Shown in pieces: positions 42,406 through 50,967 of a stretch of DNA of 64,000 nt; positions within the stretch are counted from its first letter, which is position 1; each line of letters starts with the position of its first letter. Origin of the DNA: Sinomonas terrae (GTDB lineage: Bacteria > Actinomycetota > Actinomycetes > Actinomycetales > Micrococcaceae); assembly GCF_022539255.1 (NCBI RefSeq), contig NZ_JAKZBV010000001.1:2046001-2110000 (forward strand). The letters run 5' to 3'. Under the pieces are notes generated by a model. That model did not search any database. It was not told where the DNA came from and saw only the letters and a list, made by a program, of their open reading frames with translations. A program made the translations under genes and the position numbers.

Positions 42406-44223
42406 GTGCTGCGCACACATGACCTCGGTTCCCTCCGCGCCGAGCACATTGGACAGACCGTCACGCTTGCCGGTTGGGTGGCCCGCCGCCGCGACCACGG
42501 CGGGGTGGCGTTCGTCGACCTGCGGGACGCCTCCGGCGTTGCCCAGATCGTCGTGCGCGAGGAGGAGGTCTTCCACGGGCTGCGCAACGAGTTCGTCCTC
42601 CAGATCGTCGGGACGGTCGAGAAGCGTCCCGAGGGCAACGAGAACCCGCACCTCGCAACCGGCGAGATCGAGGTCATCGCGGACCGTGTGACCGTCCTCA
42701 ACACCGCCGAGCCGCTGCCGTTCCAAGTGGATGAGCACGTAGAGGTCGGCGAGGAGGCCCGCCTGCGGCACCGGTACCTCGACCTTCGCCGGCCGGGGCC
42801 CGCGCGCGCGATGCGGCTGCGCTCGGACGCAAACCGGGTGGCCCGTGAGCTTCTGCATGACGAGGGCTTCGTGGAGGTCGAGACGCCCACGCTCACCCGG
42901 TCGACTCCGGAGGGTGCCCGTGACTTCCTTGTGCCTGCGCGCCTTGCCCCGGGTTCGTGGTACGCGCTCCCGCAGTCGCCCCAGCTGTTCAAGCAGCTGC
43001 TGCAAGTCGGCGGCATCGAGAAGTACTACCAGATCGCCCGCTGCTACCGCGACGAAGACTTCCGCGCCGACCGTCAGCCTGAGTTCACCCAGCTCGACAT
43101 CGAGGCGAGCTTCGTCGAGCAGGACGACGTCATCGCGCTCGGCGAGCGCATCGTCGCCGCGATCTGGAGGCTCATCGGCGTCGAGGTCCAGACTCCGATC
43201 CGCCGCATGACCTATGCGGAGGCGATGGCGAAGTACGGCTCGGACAAGCCTGACCTGCGCTTCGGCCTCGAGCTGACGGACCTCACCGAGTTCTTCAAGG
43301 ACACGACATTCGGCGTGTTCAAGGCACCGTACATCGGCGCCGTCGTCATGCCGGGGGGCGCCTCCCAGGCACGCCGCACGCTCGATGCCTGGCAGGAGTG
43401 GGCCAAGCAGCGCGGTGCGAAGGGCCTCGCCTACGTCCTCTTCAAGGAGGACGGCGAGCTCGCCGGGCCGGTCGCGAAGAACCTCACCGATGCCGAACGC
43501 GAGGGCCTGGCCGAGGCAGTCGGCGCGAAGCCGGGGGACTGCATCTTCTTCGCTGCGGGTGAGCAGTCGCCGTCGCGCGCACTGCTCGGCGCGGCACGGG
43601 TCGAAATCGGCCACCGGACCGGGCTCATCAACCCCGACGACTGGGCCTTCGTCTGGGTCGTGGACGCGCCGCTCTTCGAGCCGTCGGAGGCCGCTGTCGC
43701 TTCCGGCGACGTCGCTCTCGGCTACTCCGCCTGGACCGCGGTGCACCACGCCTTCACGTCACCCAAGCCCGAGTTCCTCGACACGTTCGATCAGGATCCT
43801 GCGAGCGCTCTCGCCTACGCCTACGACATCGTCTGCAACGGCAACGAGATCGGCGGCGGCTCGATCCGTATCCATCGGCGCGACGTGCAGGAGCGCGTGT
43901 TCAAGGTCATGGGCATCGATCAGGAGGCTGCGCAGGAGAAGTTTGGCTTCCTCCTCGAGGGCTTCAAGTACGGCGCCCCTCCGCACGGTGGGATTGCGTT
44001 CGGCTGGGATCGGGTCGTCGCGCTGCTCGCGGGGGTGGACTCCATCCGCGAGGTCATCGCGTTCCCGAAGACGGGCAACGGCTACGACCCGCTGACGGCG
44101 GCTCCCGCGCCGATCACCCCGGAGCAGCGCAAGGAGGCGGGCGTCGACACCAAGCTCGATCCCGCCAAGGAGCCTGCGGGCAACCCGCCGCAGAAGCCGG
44201 TGGGGGAGAAGGCGCGCGCCTGA
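42406..44223 (+). CDS. aspS: Aspartate--tRNA ligase
   Basis: 605 residues. N-terminal OB anticodon-binding domain (HIGQTVTLAGWVARRRDHGG), class II core with RHRYLDLRRP, motif 2 CYRDEDFRADRQPEFTQLD, the bacterial GAD insertion (about 300-410) and motif 3 GGIAFGWDRVVALL. GTG start after GAAGAGGAG. Whether it also charges tRNA-Asn cannot be read from sequence alone. Confidence 0.96.
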   Translation: MLRTHDLGSLRAEHIGQTVTLAGWVARRRDHGGVAFVDLRDASGVAQIVVREEEVFHGLRNEFVLQIVGTVEKRPEGNENPHLATGEIEVIADRVTVLNTAEPLPFQVDEHVEVGEEARLRHRYLDLRRPGPARAMRLRSDANRVARELLHDEGFVEVETPTLTRSTPEGARDFLVPARLAPGSWYALPQSPQLFKQLLQVGGIEKYYQIARCYRDEDFRADRQPEFTQLDIEASFVEQDDVIALGERIVAAIWRLIGVEVQTPIRRMTYAEAMAKYGSDKPDLRFGLELTDLTEFFKDTTFGVFKAPYIGAVVMPGGASQARRTLDAWQEWAKQRGAKGLAYVLFKEDGELAGPVAKNLTDAEREGLAEAVGAKPGDCIFFAAGEQSPSRALLGAARVEIGHRTGLINPDDWAFVWVVDAPLFEPSEAAVASGDVALGYSAWTAVHHAFTSPKPEFLDTFDQDPASALAYAYDIVCNGNEIGGGSIRIHRRDVQERVFKVMGIDQEAAQEKFGFLLEGFKYGAPPHGGIAFGWDRVVALLAGVDSIREVIAFPKTGNGYDPLTAAPAPITPEQRKEAGVDTKLDPAKEPAGNPPQKPVGEKARA

Positions 44224-44253
44224 CTGTCGCCCCAGCGGCGTAGCGTAGTGCTG

Positions 44254-45735
44254 ATGGAAGATCTGTTCGGGCTCGAGTCGGTTGACGACGGCGGAGTCGA
44301 CCGCGTGCGCGAAGTCGAGTCCGGGTCCAGAGGACGTGAGGACCGGGCCGAACGCGCACGGCGTGAGGCGCAGCGGAGCCCGCTCGCGGTGCGGATGCGC
44401 CCGAGGAGCCTCGACGAGGTAGTGGGCCAGCAGCATCTGCTGGGCCCAGGCTCGCCTCTGCGCCAGCTCGCGGCTGGCGCGGAGGCATCGGGCGGCCCCA
44501 CCGGTCCTAGCTCGGTGATCCTGTGGGGACCGCCCGGCACCGGGAAGACGACCCTGGCCCACGTGATCGCGCGCGGTCCCGGCCGGAAGTTCGTCGAACT
44601 CTCGGCGATCACCGCCGGCGTCAAGGATGTGCGCCGGGTCATGGACGAGGCGCTCACCGCACGGGATCTCCACCGCATCACAACCGTCCTGTTCCTCGAC
44701 GAGATCCACCGCTTCACGAAGGCCCAGCAGGACGCACTGCTCCCGGGGGTCGAGAACCGTTGGGTCGTGCTCGTCGCGGCGACGACAGAGAACCCCTCGT
44801 TCTCTGTCGTTTCCCCTCTTCTCTCCCGGTCCCTGCTCCTGACCCTCCAGCCGCTTACCGAGGACGACATCCGCGGACTCCTCGAGCGCGCGGTGGAGGA
44901 TCCGCGCGGGCTGGGCGGCGCCGTCGCCCTCTCCGAGGAAGCGTCGGAGCACCTCGTGCGGCTCGCCGGAGGCGATGCCCGCCGTGCTCTCACCGCGCTC
45001 GAGGCTGCCGCTGCGGTCGCCTTGGACGAGGCGGCTCGAGAGGGACAGGTCGGGGAGCGGGAAGGAGCCCACGACGACGAAGGCGGCAGAGGCGCGCCCG
45101 TCACCCTCGAGGTGCGCCATACGGAGAAGGCCCTCGACGTGCATGCGGTCCGCTACGACCGCCAGGGCGATATGCATTATGACGTCATCAGCGCCTTCAT
45201 CAAGTCCATCCGGGGCTCCGACGTCGACGCAGCCCTGCATTATCTGGCGAAGATGGTCGAGGCGGGGGAGGACCCTCGTTTCATCGCCCGACGCATCATC
45301 ATCTCTGCCGCCGAGGACATCGGCATGGCCGATCCAACCGCTCTGCAGACAGCTGTCGCCGCGGCCCAGGCCGTGCAGCTCATTGGGATGCCGGAGGGGC
45401 GGATAGTCCTGGCCGAGGCGGTTGTCCATCTCGCCACGGCGCCGAAATCGAACGCCTCCTACATGGGGATCAATGCTGCGATTGCAGACGTGCGAGCCGG
45501 CCGCGGCGTCGGGGTTCCCGCCCATCTTCGGGACGCCCATTACGCGGGCGCGCAGCGGCTCGGCCATGGAGCCGGCTACGTCTACTCGCACGACGCCCCG
45601 CACTCGGTCGCGACCCAGCAGTACCCGCCCGACGATCTCGTCGGCAAGGACTACTACGTACCGAGCGCCAACGGAGCCGAGCGGGACATCGCCGCGCGCC
45701 TCGAGCGGCTGCGATCGATCGTCCGGGGTTCGTGA
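44254..45735 (+). CDS. rarA: Replication-associated recombination protein A (MgsA/WRNIP1 family ATPase)
   Basis: AAA+ ATPase acting at stalled forks. 493 residues: RPRSLDEVVGQQHLLG, Walker A GPPGTGKTTLA, Walker B LFLDEIHRF, sensor AATTENPSF and the C-terminal tetramerisation region (HYDVISAFIKSIRGSD, ASNAS-like KSNASYMGI). The ATG at 44254 is preferred to GTG 44248; upstream sites are weak. 30 bp after aspS. Confidence 0.94.
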   Translation: MEDLFGLESVDDGGVDRVREVESGSRGREDRAERARREAQRSPLAVRMRPRSLDEVVGQQHLLGPGSPLRQLAAGAEASGGPTGPSSVILWGPPGTGKTTLAHVIARGPGRKFVELSAITAGVKDVRRVMDEALTARDLHRITTVLFLDEIHRFTKAQQDALLPGVENRWVVLVAATTENPSFSVVSPLLSRSLLLTLQPLTEDDIRGLLERAVEDPRGLGGAVALSEEASEHLVRLAGGDARRALTALEAAAAVALDEAAREGQVGEREGAHDDEGGRGAPVTLEVRHTEKALDVHAVRYDRQGDMHYDVISAFIKSIRGSDVDAALHYLAKMVEAGEDPRFIARRIIISAAEDIGMADPTALQTAVAAAQAVQLIGMPEGRIVLAEAVVHLATAPKSNASYMGINAAIADVRAGRGVGVPAHLRDAHYAGAQRLGHGAGYVYSHDAPHSVATQQYPPDDLVGKDYYVPSANGAERDIAARLERLRSIVRGS

Positions 45736-45926
45736 TAGGCTAGTTCACCGTCTGGCACGTCGCGTGTCTGTTTCTTCGCTACGGCGTTTCTCCTGCACAA
45801 GATGTCTTGTGCAGGGTCATGTCCAGCGAAGGCAGCGCGGATGGCAGCTGATGGCAGCAACGGGCCGAAGCTCTCCCACCTGGAGGCCAGGATTCACGCA
45901 AGCCGTTGCACTACGAAAGGACACAC
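45736..45926 (+). promoter_or_regulatory. rpsD leader region with hairpin at 45792-45815
   Basis: A 191-bp gap. TAGGCT at 45736-45741 could be a -10. CCTGCACAAG/CTTGTGCAGG forms a perfect 10-bp stem with an ATGT loop at 45792-45815 and no T-tract. It may be an S4 autoregulatory leader element or the rarA terminator; the sequence does not decide between them. Confidence 0.4.
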
Positions 45927-46550
45927 GTGTCGAGCACTCGTGCCCGCCGTCAGACGCGCCTCTCGCGCTCTCTCGGCCTCGCCCTCACGCCCAAGGCCGC
46001 CAAGTACATGGAGCGCCGTCCGTACGGCCCCGGTGAGCATGGCCGCGCCCGCAAGAAGCAGGACTCGGACTACGCCGTCCGCCTCCGCGAGAAGCAGCGT
46101 CTCCGCGCGCAGTATGGCATCCGCGAGGCGCAGATGACTCGCGCCTTCGAGGAGGCCAAGCGCACCAAGGGCCTCACCGGTGAGAACCTCATCGAGCTCC
46201 TCGAGATGCGCCTCGACGCCCTCGTGCTTCGTGCAGGCTTTGCCCGCACGATCGCCCAGGCCCGCCAGCTGGTTGTGCACCGTCACATCACGGTCGACGG
46301 CAAGCGCGTTGACCGCCCGTCATTCCGGGTGAGCGAGGGCCAGCTCATCGGCGTCCACGAGCGTTCCGAGACCATGGCGCCCTTCCAGGTCGCCGCGGCC
46401 GGCGCCCACCGTGACGTCCTCCCGGCCGTCCCGGGCTACCTCGACGTCAAGCTCGAGGCCCTCCAGGCACGCCTCGTGCGCCGCCCGAAGCGCACCGAGA
46501 TTCCCGTGACCTGCGAAGAGCAGCTCGTCGTCGAGTACTACGCGCGCTGA
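45927..46550 (+). CDS. rpsD: 30S ribosomal protein S4
   Basis: Primary 16S rRNA-binding protein. 207 residues, zinc-independent form without N-terminal cysteines. Seen: RRPYGPGEHG, the S4 RNA-binding domain (LDALVLRAGFARTIAQARQL, HRHITVDGKRVD) and the C-terminal VEYYAR. The GTG at 45927 (MSSTRARRQTRLS) follows GAAAGGA by 5 nt. Monocistronic in this position. Confidence 0.96.
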   Translation: MSSTRARRQTRLSRSLGLALTPKAAKYMERRPYGPGEHGRARKKQDSDYAVRLREKQRLRAQYGIREAQMTRAFEEAKRTKGLTGENLIELLEMRLDALVLRAGFARTIAQARQLVVHRHITVDGKRVDRPSFRVSEGQLIGVHERSETMAPFQVAAAGAHRDVLPAVPGYLDVKLEALQARLVRRPKRTEIPVTCEEQLVVEYYAR

Positions 46551-46593
46551 TTCCACTCGAGGTCCGAGGGGCATCGACCCCTCGAGCCGATTA

Positions 46594-46634
46594 GCAAAGG
46601 AGCCCGCGGCCGGGAGCGCCGCGGGCTCCTTTGC
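46594..46634 (+). terminator. rpsD terminator
   Basis: A perfect 17-bp stem (GCAAAGGAGCCCGCGGC/GCCGCGGGCTCCTTTGC) with a 7-nt loop, 43 nt past the rpsD stop. Confidence 0.9.
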
Positions 46635-46844
46635 GCCCGCGCCCTACGTCTCGTCAACACCCGCGCGCCCCACGCCCCTTCGACGCCCGAGCGCCCCACG
46701 CCCGCGCCGTCACCGTTTGCGCCGTCACGTCCGCTGGGTGCGACCCAGCCAAGGTGCCGGCGCAACGCCATGGGCAGGCGCCTGCGGACGCCCGCTGTAT
46801 GGTAGCCAAGGACGCCGTCCCGGCTGTCCCGTTAGGAGGAACCT
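46635..46844. other. Gap before the DUF948 gene
   Basis: Contains a degenerate tandem motif (GCGCCCCACGCCC at about 46667-46705) of no known role, and TATGGT at 46798-46803, a likely -10 for the next gene. Confidence 0.4.
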
Positions 46845-47225
46845 GTGTCCGGAGCCGACATCGCCGGCCTTATCGCTGCCGGTGTGTTTGCTGTCCTCGT
46901 CGCGCTGCTCGCCGTGCCGATCATCAAGCTCGGCCGGGTATTCGACGAGCTGCGCGCATCGATCCGGACGCTTGCCGATGGTGCCACGCCGCTCATGGAC
47001 GAGGTGACCTCGACGGTATCGACGACCCACGAGCAGCTCAAGAAGGTCGACGGGATCGCGGCGAACGTCTCCGACGCGACGGCAAACGTCTCCGCCCTCT
47101 CGTCGCTTGTCGCCGCGACGGTCGGTTCCCCCCTCGTCAAGGTCGCCTCCTTCACCTACGGCGTCCGGACCGCGTGGGCCCAGCGGGGCAGTACAGCGAA
47201 GCCATCAGGCCGCCGGAGCCGTTAG
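46845..47225 (+). CDS. DUF948 domain-containing membrane protein
   Basis: 126 residues: N-terminal helix (about 5-28, DIAGLIAAGVFAVLVALLAV) followed by a helical DUF948 region (LRASIRTLADGATPLMDEV) and a short conserved SFTYGVRTAWA. GTG start with TAGGAGGA 6 nt before. General role unknown; the family is found next to alaS in Micrococcaceae-type genomes. Probably co-transcribed with the following small membrane protein. Confidence 0.85.
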   Translation: MSGADIAGLIAAGVFAVLVALLAVPIIKLGRVFDELRASIRTLADGATPLMDEVTSTVSTTHEQLKKVDGIAANVSDATANVSALSSLVAATVGSPLVKVASFTYGVRTAWAQRGSTAKPSGRRSR

Positions 47226-47241
47226 GCCCAGGTCATGCGTC

Positions 47242-47298
47242 CGGGTCATTGGGTCCGGGCCATTGGGTCTGGCCCATTGGGTCTGGCCGTCAGGTCCG
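47242..47298 (+). repeat. Short tandem repeats of about 14 bp
   Basis: Four imperfect units based on CATTGGGTCTGGCC lie between the DUF948 and small membrane protein genes. They may be a slippage product. Confidence 0.6.
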
Positions 47299-47343
47299 GA
47301 CTTCAGCAACCACAAAACCACCAGAGAACGAACGGGGCATGGC

Positions 47344-47556
47344 ATGAGGAGTCTGATCTGGCTCTCCCTCGGACTGGCCGTGGGAGCGTTGGCCTACCGG
47401 GCAGCGCAGCAGCTGCGCGACGAGCCCCGGTCCGGTGGTCTCAATCGGGCTGCAAATCGCCTTGCCGACAGTACGGCCCACTTCGCGGAAGACGTCCGGC
47501 GGGCCATGGCAGCGCGGGAAGCTGAGCTGCGCAACGCCCTGGGCATAGAGGCCTGA
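47344..47556 (+). CDS. Small membrane-anchored protein, unknown function
   Basis: 70 residues: MRSLIWLSLGLAVGALAYRA forms an N-terminal helix, followed by an amphipathic charged helix ending EAELRNALGIEA. It sits between DUF948 and alaS on the same strand, a position often held by a short hypothetical gene in actinobacteria. The start has only weak upstream purines (ACGGGGCATGGC). Confidence 0.68.
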   Translation: MRSLIWLSLGLAVGALAYRAAQQLRDEPRSGGLNRAANRLADSTAHFAEDVRRAMAAREAELRNALGIEA

Positions 47557-47683
47557 GCGCGTCCGTTCGCGGCAAAGCGGTCGTACAGGGCACAATGGAA
47601 CGTTGCGGCGGGAAGCCTGCCGCGCCCACACCGATCCGTAGAGACGCAGTGTGGACAATTTCGGAAGGGTTGAACAACTGGCC

Positions 47684-50374
47684 ATGAAGTCGCACGAGAT
47701 CACTCGACGCTGGGTCGACTACTTCGTCAGCAAGGGGCACACGGCGGTGCCCTCGGCGTCGCTCGTCTCCAGCGATCCCTCGCTGCTCTTCACGGTTGCG
47801 GGCATGGTCCCGTTCATTCCCTACCTGACAGCTCGGGAAGAGCCGCCTTACCCTCGCGCCACGAGCGTTCAGAAGTGCATCCGCACGGGTGACATCGAGG
47901 AGGTCGGCAAGACCGCCCGGCACGGCACGTTCTTCCAGATGTGCGGCAATTTCTCCTTCGGCGATTACTTCAAGGAAGACGCCATCAAGTTCGCCTACGA
48001 ACTGCTGACCAAGAGCGTTGACGACGGCGGCTACGGCCTTCCAGCGGAGCGCCTCTGGGTCACGGTGTACGAGGAGGACGACGAGGCCGAGCGGCTCTGG
48101 CTCGCCAATACGGCCATTCCAGTCGAGCGCATCCAGCGGATGGGCAAGAGCGACAACTACTGGTCGACCGGCCAGCCTGGCCCCGCCGGTCCCTGCTCCG
48201 AGATCTACTACGACCGCGGCCCTGCCTACGGCGTCGAGGGCGGGCCCGCGGCGGACGACAACCGGTACATCGAAATCTGGAACCTCGTGTTCATGCAGTA
48301 CCAGATCGAGAACGTGCGTTCGAAGGTCGAGTTCGACATCGTCGGTGAGCTGCCCAAGAAGAACATCGACACGGGCCTCGGCATGGAACGCCTTGCGATG
48401 ATCCTCCAGGGCGTCGAGAACATGTACGAGACGGATCAGGTGCGCCCCGTCATCGACAAGGCTTCGGAGCTCTCGGGCAAGGAATACACCTCCGCCGAGA
48501 CCGACGCAGACCCGCACCACGCCGACGATGTGCGGATGCGCGTGGTCGCGGACCACGTCCGCTCGGCGCTCATGCTCATCGCCGACGGCGTCACCCCCTC
48601 GAACGAGGGCCGCGGCTACGTGCTGCGCCGCCTCATCCGCAGGGCCGTCCGCGCTATGCGGCTGCTCGGCGTCGAGAAGCCAGTCCTTCCCGAGCTGCTG
48701 CCTGCCTCGCGGGACGCGATGAAGGGCGTCTACCCGCAGGTCGAGAAGGACTTCGACCGCATCAGCCGCATCGCCTACGCGGAGGAGAAGGCGTTTCTCC
48801 GGACGATCGCCGCGGGCACGACTCGGCTCGAAGAGGCGGTCAAGGTCTCGCAGGCGTCCGGAACCGCGCTCTCGGGGGAGGAAGCCTTCACCCTGCACGA
48901 CACCTACGGATTCCCCATCGACCTGACGCTCGAGATGGCCGAAGAGGCGGGAGTCCGGGTCGATGAGGCTGGCTTCCGCTCCCTCATGGAGGATCAGCGC
49001 AAGCGGGCACGGGCCGACGCGAAGGAGAAGAAGAGCGGCCACGCCGATCTGACCGCGTTCCAGGATCTGCTCGCCGAGGGCCCCACAGTCTTCACGGGCT
49101 ACACCGAACTCGAGGGGGAATCGCGCATCCGCGGCCTCCTGTCCCACGGCTCCCAGGTCAACCGCGTGCAGACCGGCTCCGAGGTCGAGATCGTCCTCGA
49201 AGAGACGCCGTTCTACGCCGAGGCAGGCGGCCAGGCCGCGGACACCGGGCTCATCAGCGGCGACGGCTTCGTCGTCGAGGTGCTTGACGTGCAGCGACCG
49301 GTCAAGGGCCTCAGCGTGCACAAGGGCATCGTCCGCGAAGGCGAGCTGCCCGCGGACGCGCTCGTGCGCACCGCCGTCGACCGCGAACGCCGTCACGCCG
49401 CGGAGCAAGCGCACACCGCGACCCACCTTGTCCACGCAGCGCTGCGTCAGATCCTCGGCCCCGAGGCTGTCCAGCGCGGCTCCTTCAACAAGGCTGGGTA
49501 CCTCCGGTTCGACTTCGCCTGGGGCGAGCAGCTCAGCGGTGCCTCTCGGAGTGAGATCGAGGAGGTCGCGAACCTCGCGATCCGCGACAACTTCACCGTG
49601 AACACCTCCGAGATGCCCCTCGCTGAGGCCAAGGCCGCGGGAGCCATGGCTCTCTTCGGCGAGAACTACGGTTCGCGCGTTCGCGTCGTCGAGATCAACG
49701 GACCGTGGTCGATGGAGCTGTGCGGTGGGACGCATGTCGATTCCACCGCGCTCATCGGCTCGCTCACACTGCTCGGCGAGCAGTCCGTGGGCTCGGGCAA
49801 CCGGCGCGTCGAGGCTTTCGTCGGTCTTGATGCCTTCCGCCACCAGGCTGCGGAGCGCGCACTCGTGTCCGAGCTCACCGAGATGTTCAAGGTTCCCTCC
49901 GCACAGCTCACTGAGCGCATCAGCTCCACCCTTGGCAAGCTCAAGAACGCTGAGAAGGAAGTTGAGCGGCTCCGCAAGGAGAAGCTGGCAGCCTCGGCCG
50001 CGGCCCTCGTCGGCACGGCGAAGGACGTCGCCGGAGTGCGGCTCATCACGCACGACGCCGGCGAAATCAGCTCGGCCGACGAGCTGCGGGGTCTCGCGCT
50101 CGATCTCCGTGGACGCCTCGGCACCGGCGCATCCGCTCCGGCTGCGGCCGTCGCGGTGGCCGGCGTCGCGAACGGGCGGCCGGTCGTTCTCGTCGTGACG
50201 AACGAGGCGGCTCGAGAGGCTGGCGTCAAGGCCGGTGCCCTCGTGCGGACCGCGGCCGCCGTCCTCGGGGGCGGCGGAGGCGGCAAGGACGACGTCGCGC
50301 AGGGCGGCGGCACGGACGCTTCCAAGGTCGTCGAGGCCTTGAGCGCCGTCGCAGCGGCCGTGGCCGCCCGCTGA
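47684..50374 (+). CDS. alaS: Alanine--tRNA ligase
   Basis: 896 residues. Aminoacylation core (MKSHEITRRWVDYFVSKGH, SDPSLLFTVAGMVPF, FFQMCGNFSFGDYFK), editing domain (HTATHLVHAALRQILG and CGGTHVDSTALIG, zinc/editing residues) and the C-terminal DHHA1 domain with a glycine-rich end. ATG 47684 matches the usual N-terminus (MKS-). An in-frame GTG 11 codons upstream at 47651 is an alternative. ruvX follows after 9 nt. Confidence 0.95.
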   Translation: MKSHEITRRWVDYFVSKGHTAVPSASLVSSDPSLLFTVAGMVPFIPYLTAREEPPYPRATSVQKCIRTGDIEEVGKTARHGTFFQMCGNFSFGDYFKEDAIKFAYELLTKSVDDGGYGLPAERLWVTVYEEDDEAERLWLANTAIPVERIQRMGKSDNYWSTGQPGPAGPCSEIYYDRGPAYGVEGGPAADDNRYIEIWNLVFMQYQIENVRSKVEFDIVGELPKKNIDTGLGMERLAMILQGVENMYETDQVRPVIDKASELSGKEYTSAETDADPHHADDVRMRVVADHVRSALMLIADGVTPSNEGRGYVLRRLIRRAVRAMRLLGVEKPVLPELLPASRDAMKGVYPQVEKDFDRISRIAYAEEKAFLRTIAAGTTRLEEAVKVSQASGTALSGEEAFTLHDTYGFPIDLTLEMAEEAGVRVDEAGFRSLMEDQRKRARADAKEKKSGHADLTAFQDLLAEGPTVFTGYTELEGESRIRGLLSHGSQVNRVQTGSEVEIVLEETPFYAEAGGQAADTGLISGDGFVVEVLDVQRPVKGLSVHKGIVREGELPADALVRTAVDRERRHAAEQAHTATHLVHAALRQILGPEAVQRGSFNKAGYLRFDFAWGEQLSGASRSEIEEVANLAIRDNFTVNTSEMPLAEAKAAGAMALFGENYGSRVRVVEINGPWSMELCGGTHVDSTALIGSLTLLGEQSVGSGNRRVEAFVGLDAFRHQAAERALVSELTEMFKVPSAQLTERISSTLGKLKNAEKEVERLRKEKLAASAAALVGTAKDVAGVRLITHDAGEISSADELRGLALDLRGRLGTGASAPAAAVAVAGVANGRPVVLVVTNEAAREAGVKAGALVRTAAAVLGGGGGGKDDVAQGGGTDASKVVEALSAVAAAVAAR

Positions 50375-50383
50375 GGGAGGCAG

Positions 50384-50962
50384 ATGTCCTTCGGAATCCC
50401 TGACCCGCAGCCCCCGGCTGATCGGCAGCCCCCGGCGTTCGGCCGCGGGGTGCGGCTCGGCGTCGACGTCGGCACCGTCCGCGTCGGCCTCGCAGCCTCC
50501 GACCCGGACGGGATTCTCGCCAGTCCCGTGCGGACGCTCACCCGGGACCCGAAGAAGAACTTCGACGTCAGACTGGTCGCGCGCGAAGCAGTCGAACGAG
50601 GCGCCGTCCAAGTGTTCGTCGGCCTTCCGCGGGGACTGAGCGGATCGGAGTCTGGTTCGGCTGCGCTGGCACGCAGCTTCGCTGGCCTCCTCGCCGACCG
50701 GCTCGCCATGGACGGTTCAGGGTGCGAGGTTCGGCTCGTCGATGAGAGGTTCAGCACAGTCGAAGCACACCGTAATCTTCGCTCGGCTGGCCTGTCTACG
50801 CGAGACCACCGTAAGGTAGTGGATCAGGTGGCCGCTGTCGGCATCCTTGAGCATGCCCTGAACCTGCTCAAGAGTGGCCGTGGCGAAACCGGAGAACTTG
50901 TGCCGCCCGCGGCGGAGCACGGTGGGGGGATCCGCCGAGACGACCCGAACAGGAGTGCGTAG
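50384..50962 (+). CDS. ruvX: Holliday junction resolvase-like protein RuvX (YqgF)
   Basis: 192 residues, RNase H fold. Motifs GVDVGTVRVGLAASD, VFVGLPRGLSG and RLVDERFSTVEA plus the late Asp in KVVDQVAAVGIL. The family has roles in pre-16S rRNA maturation and possibly recombination. GGGAGG before ATG. mltG begins 5 nt later. Confidence 0.93.
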   Translation: MSFGIPDPQPPADRQPPAFGRGVRLGVDVGTVRVGLAASDPDGILASPVRTLTRDPKKNFDVRLVAREAVERGAVQVFVGLPRGLSGSESGSAALARSFAGLLADRLAMDGSGCEVRLVDERFSTVEAHRNLRSAGLSTRDHRKVVDQVAAVGILEHALNLLKSGRGETGELVPPAAEHGGGIRRDDPNRSA

Positions 50963-50967
50963 CCAGG

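Noticed and set aside
47441..50611. 1056-codon minus-strand frame opposite alaS
   Set aside because: Shadow of alaS and ruvX, which have intact family motifs and ribosome-binding sites.
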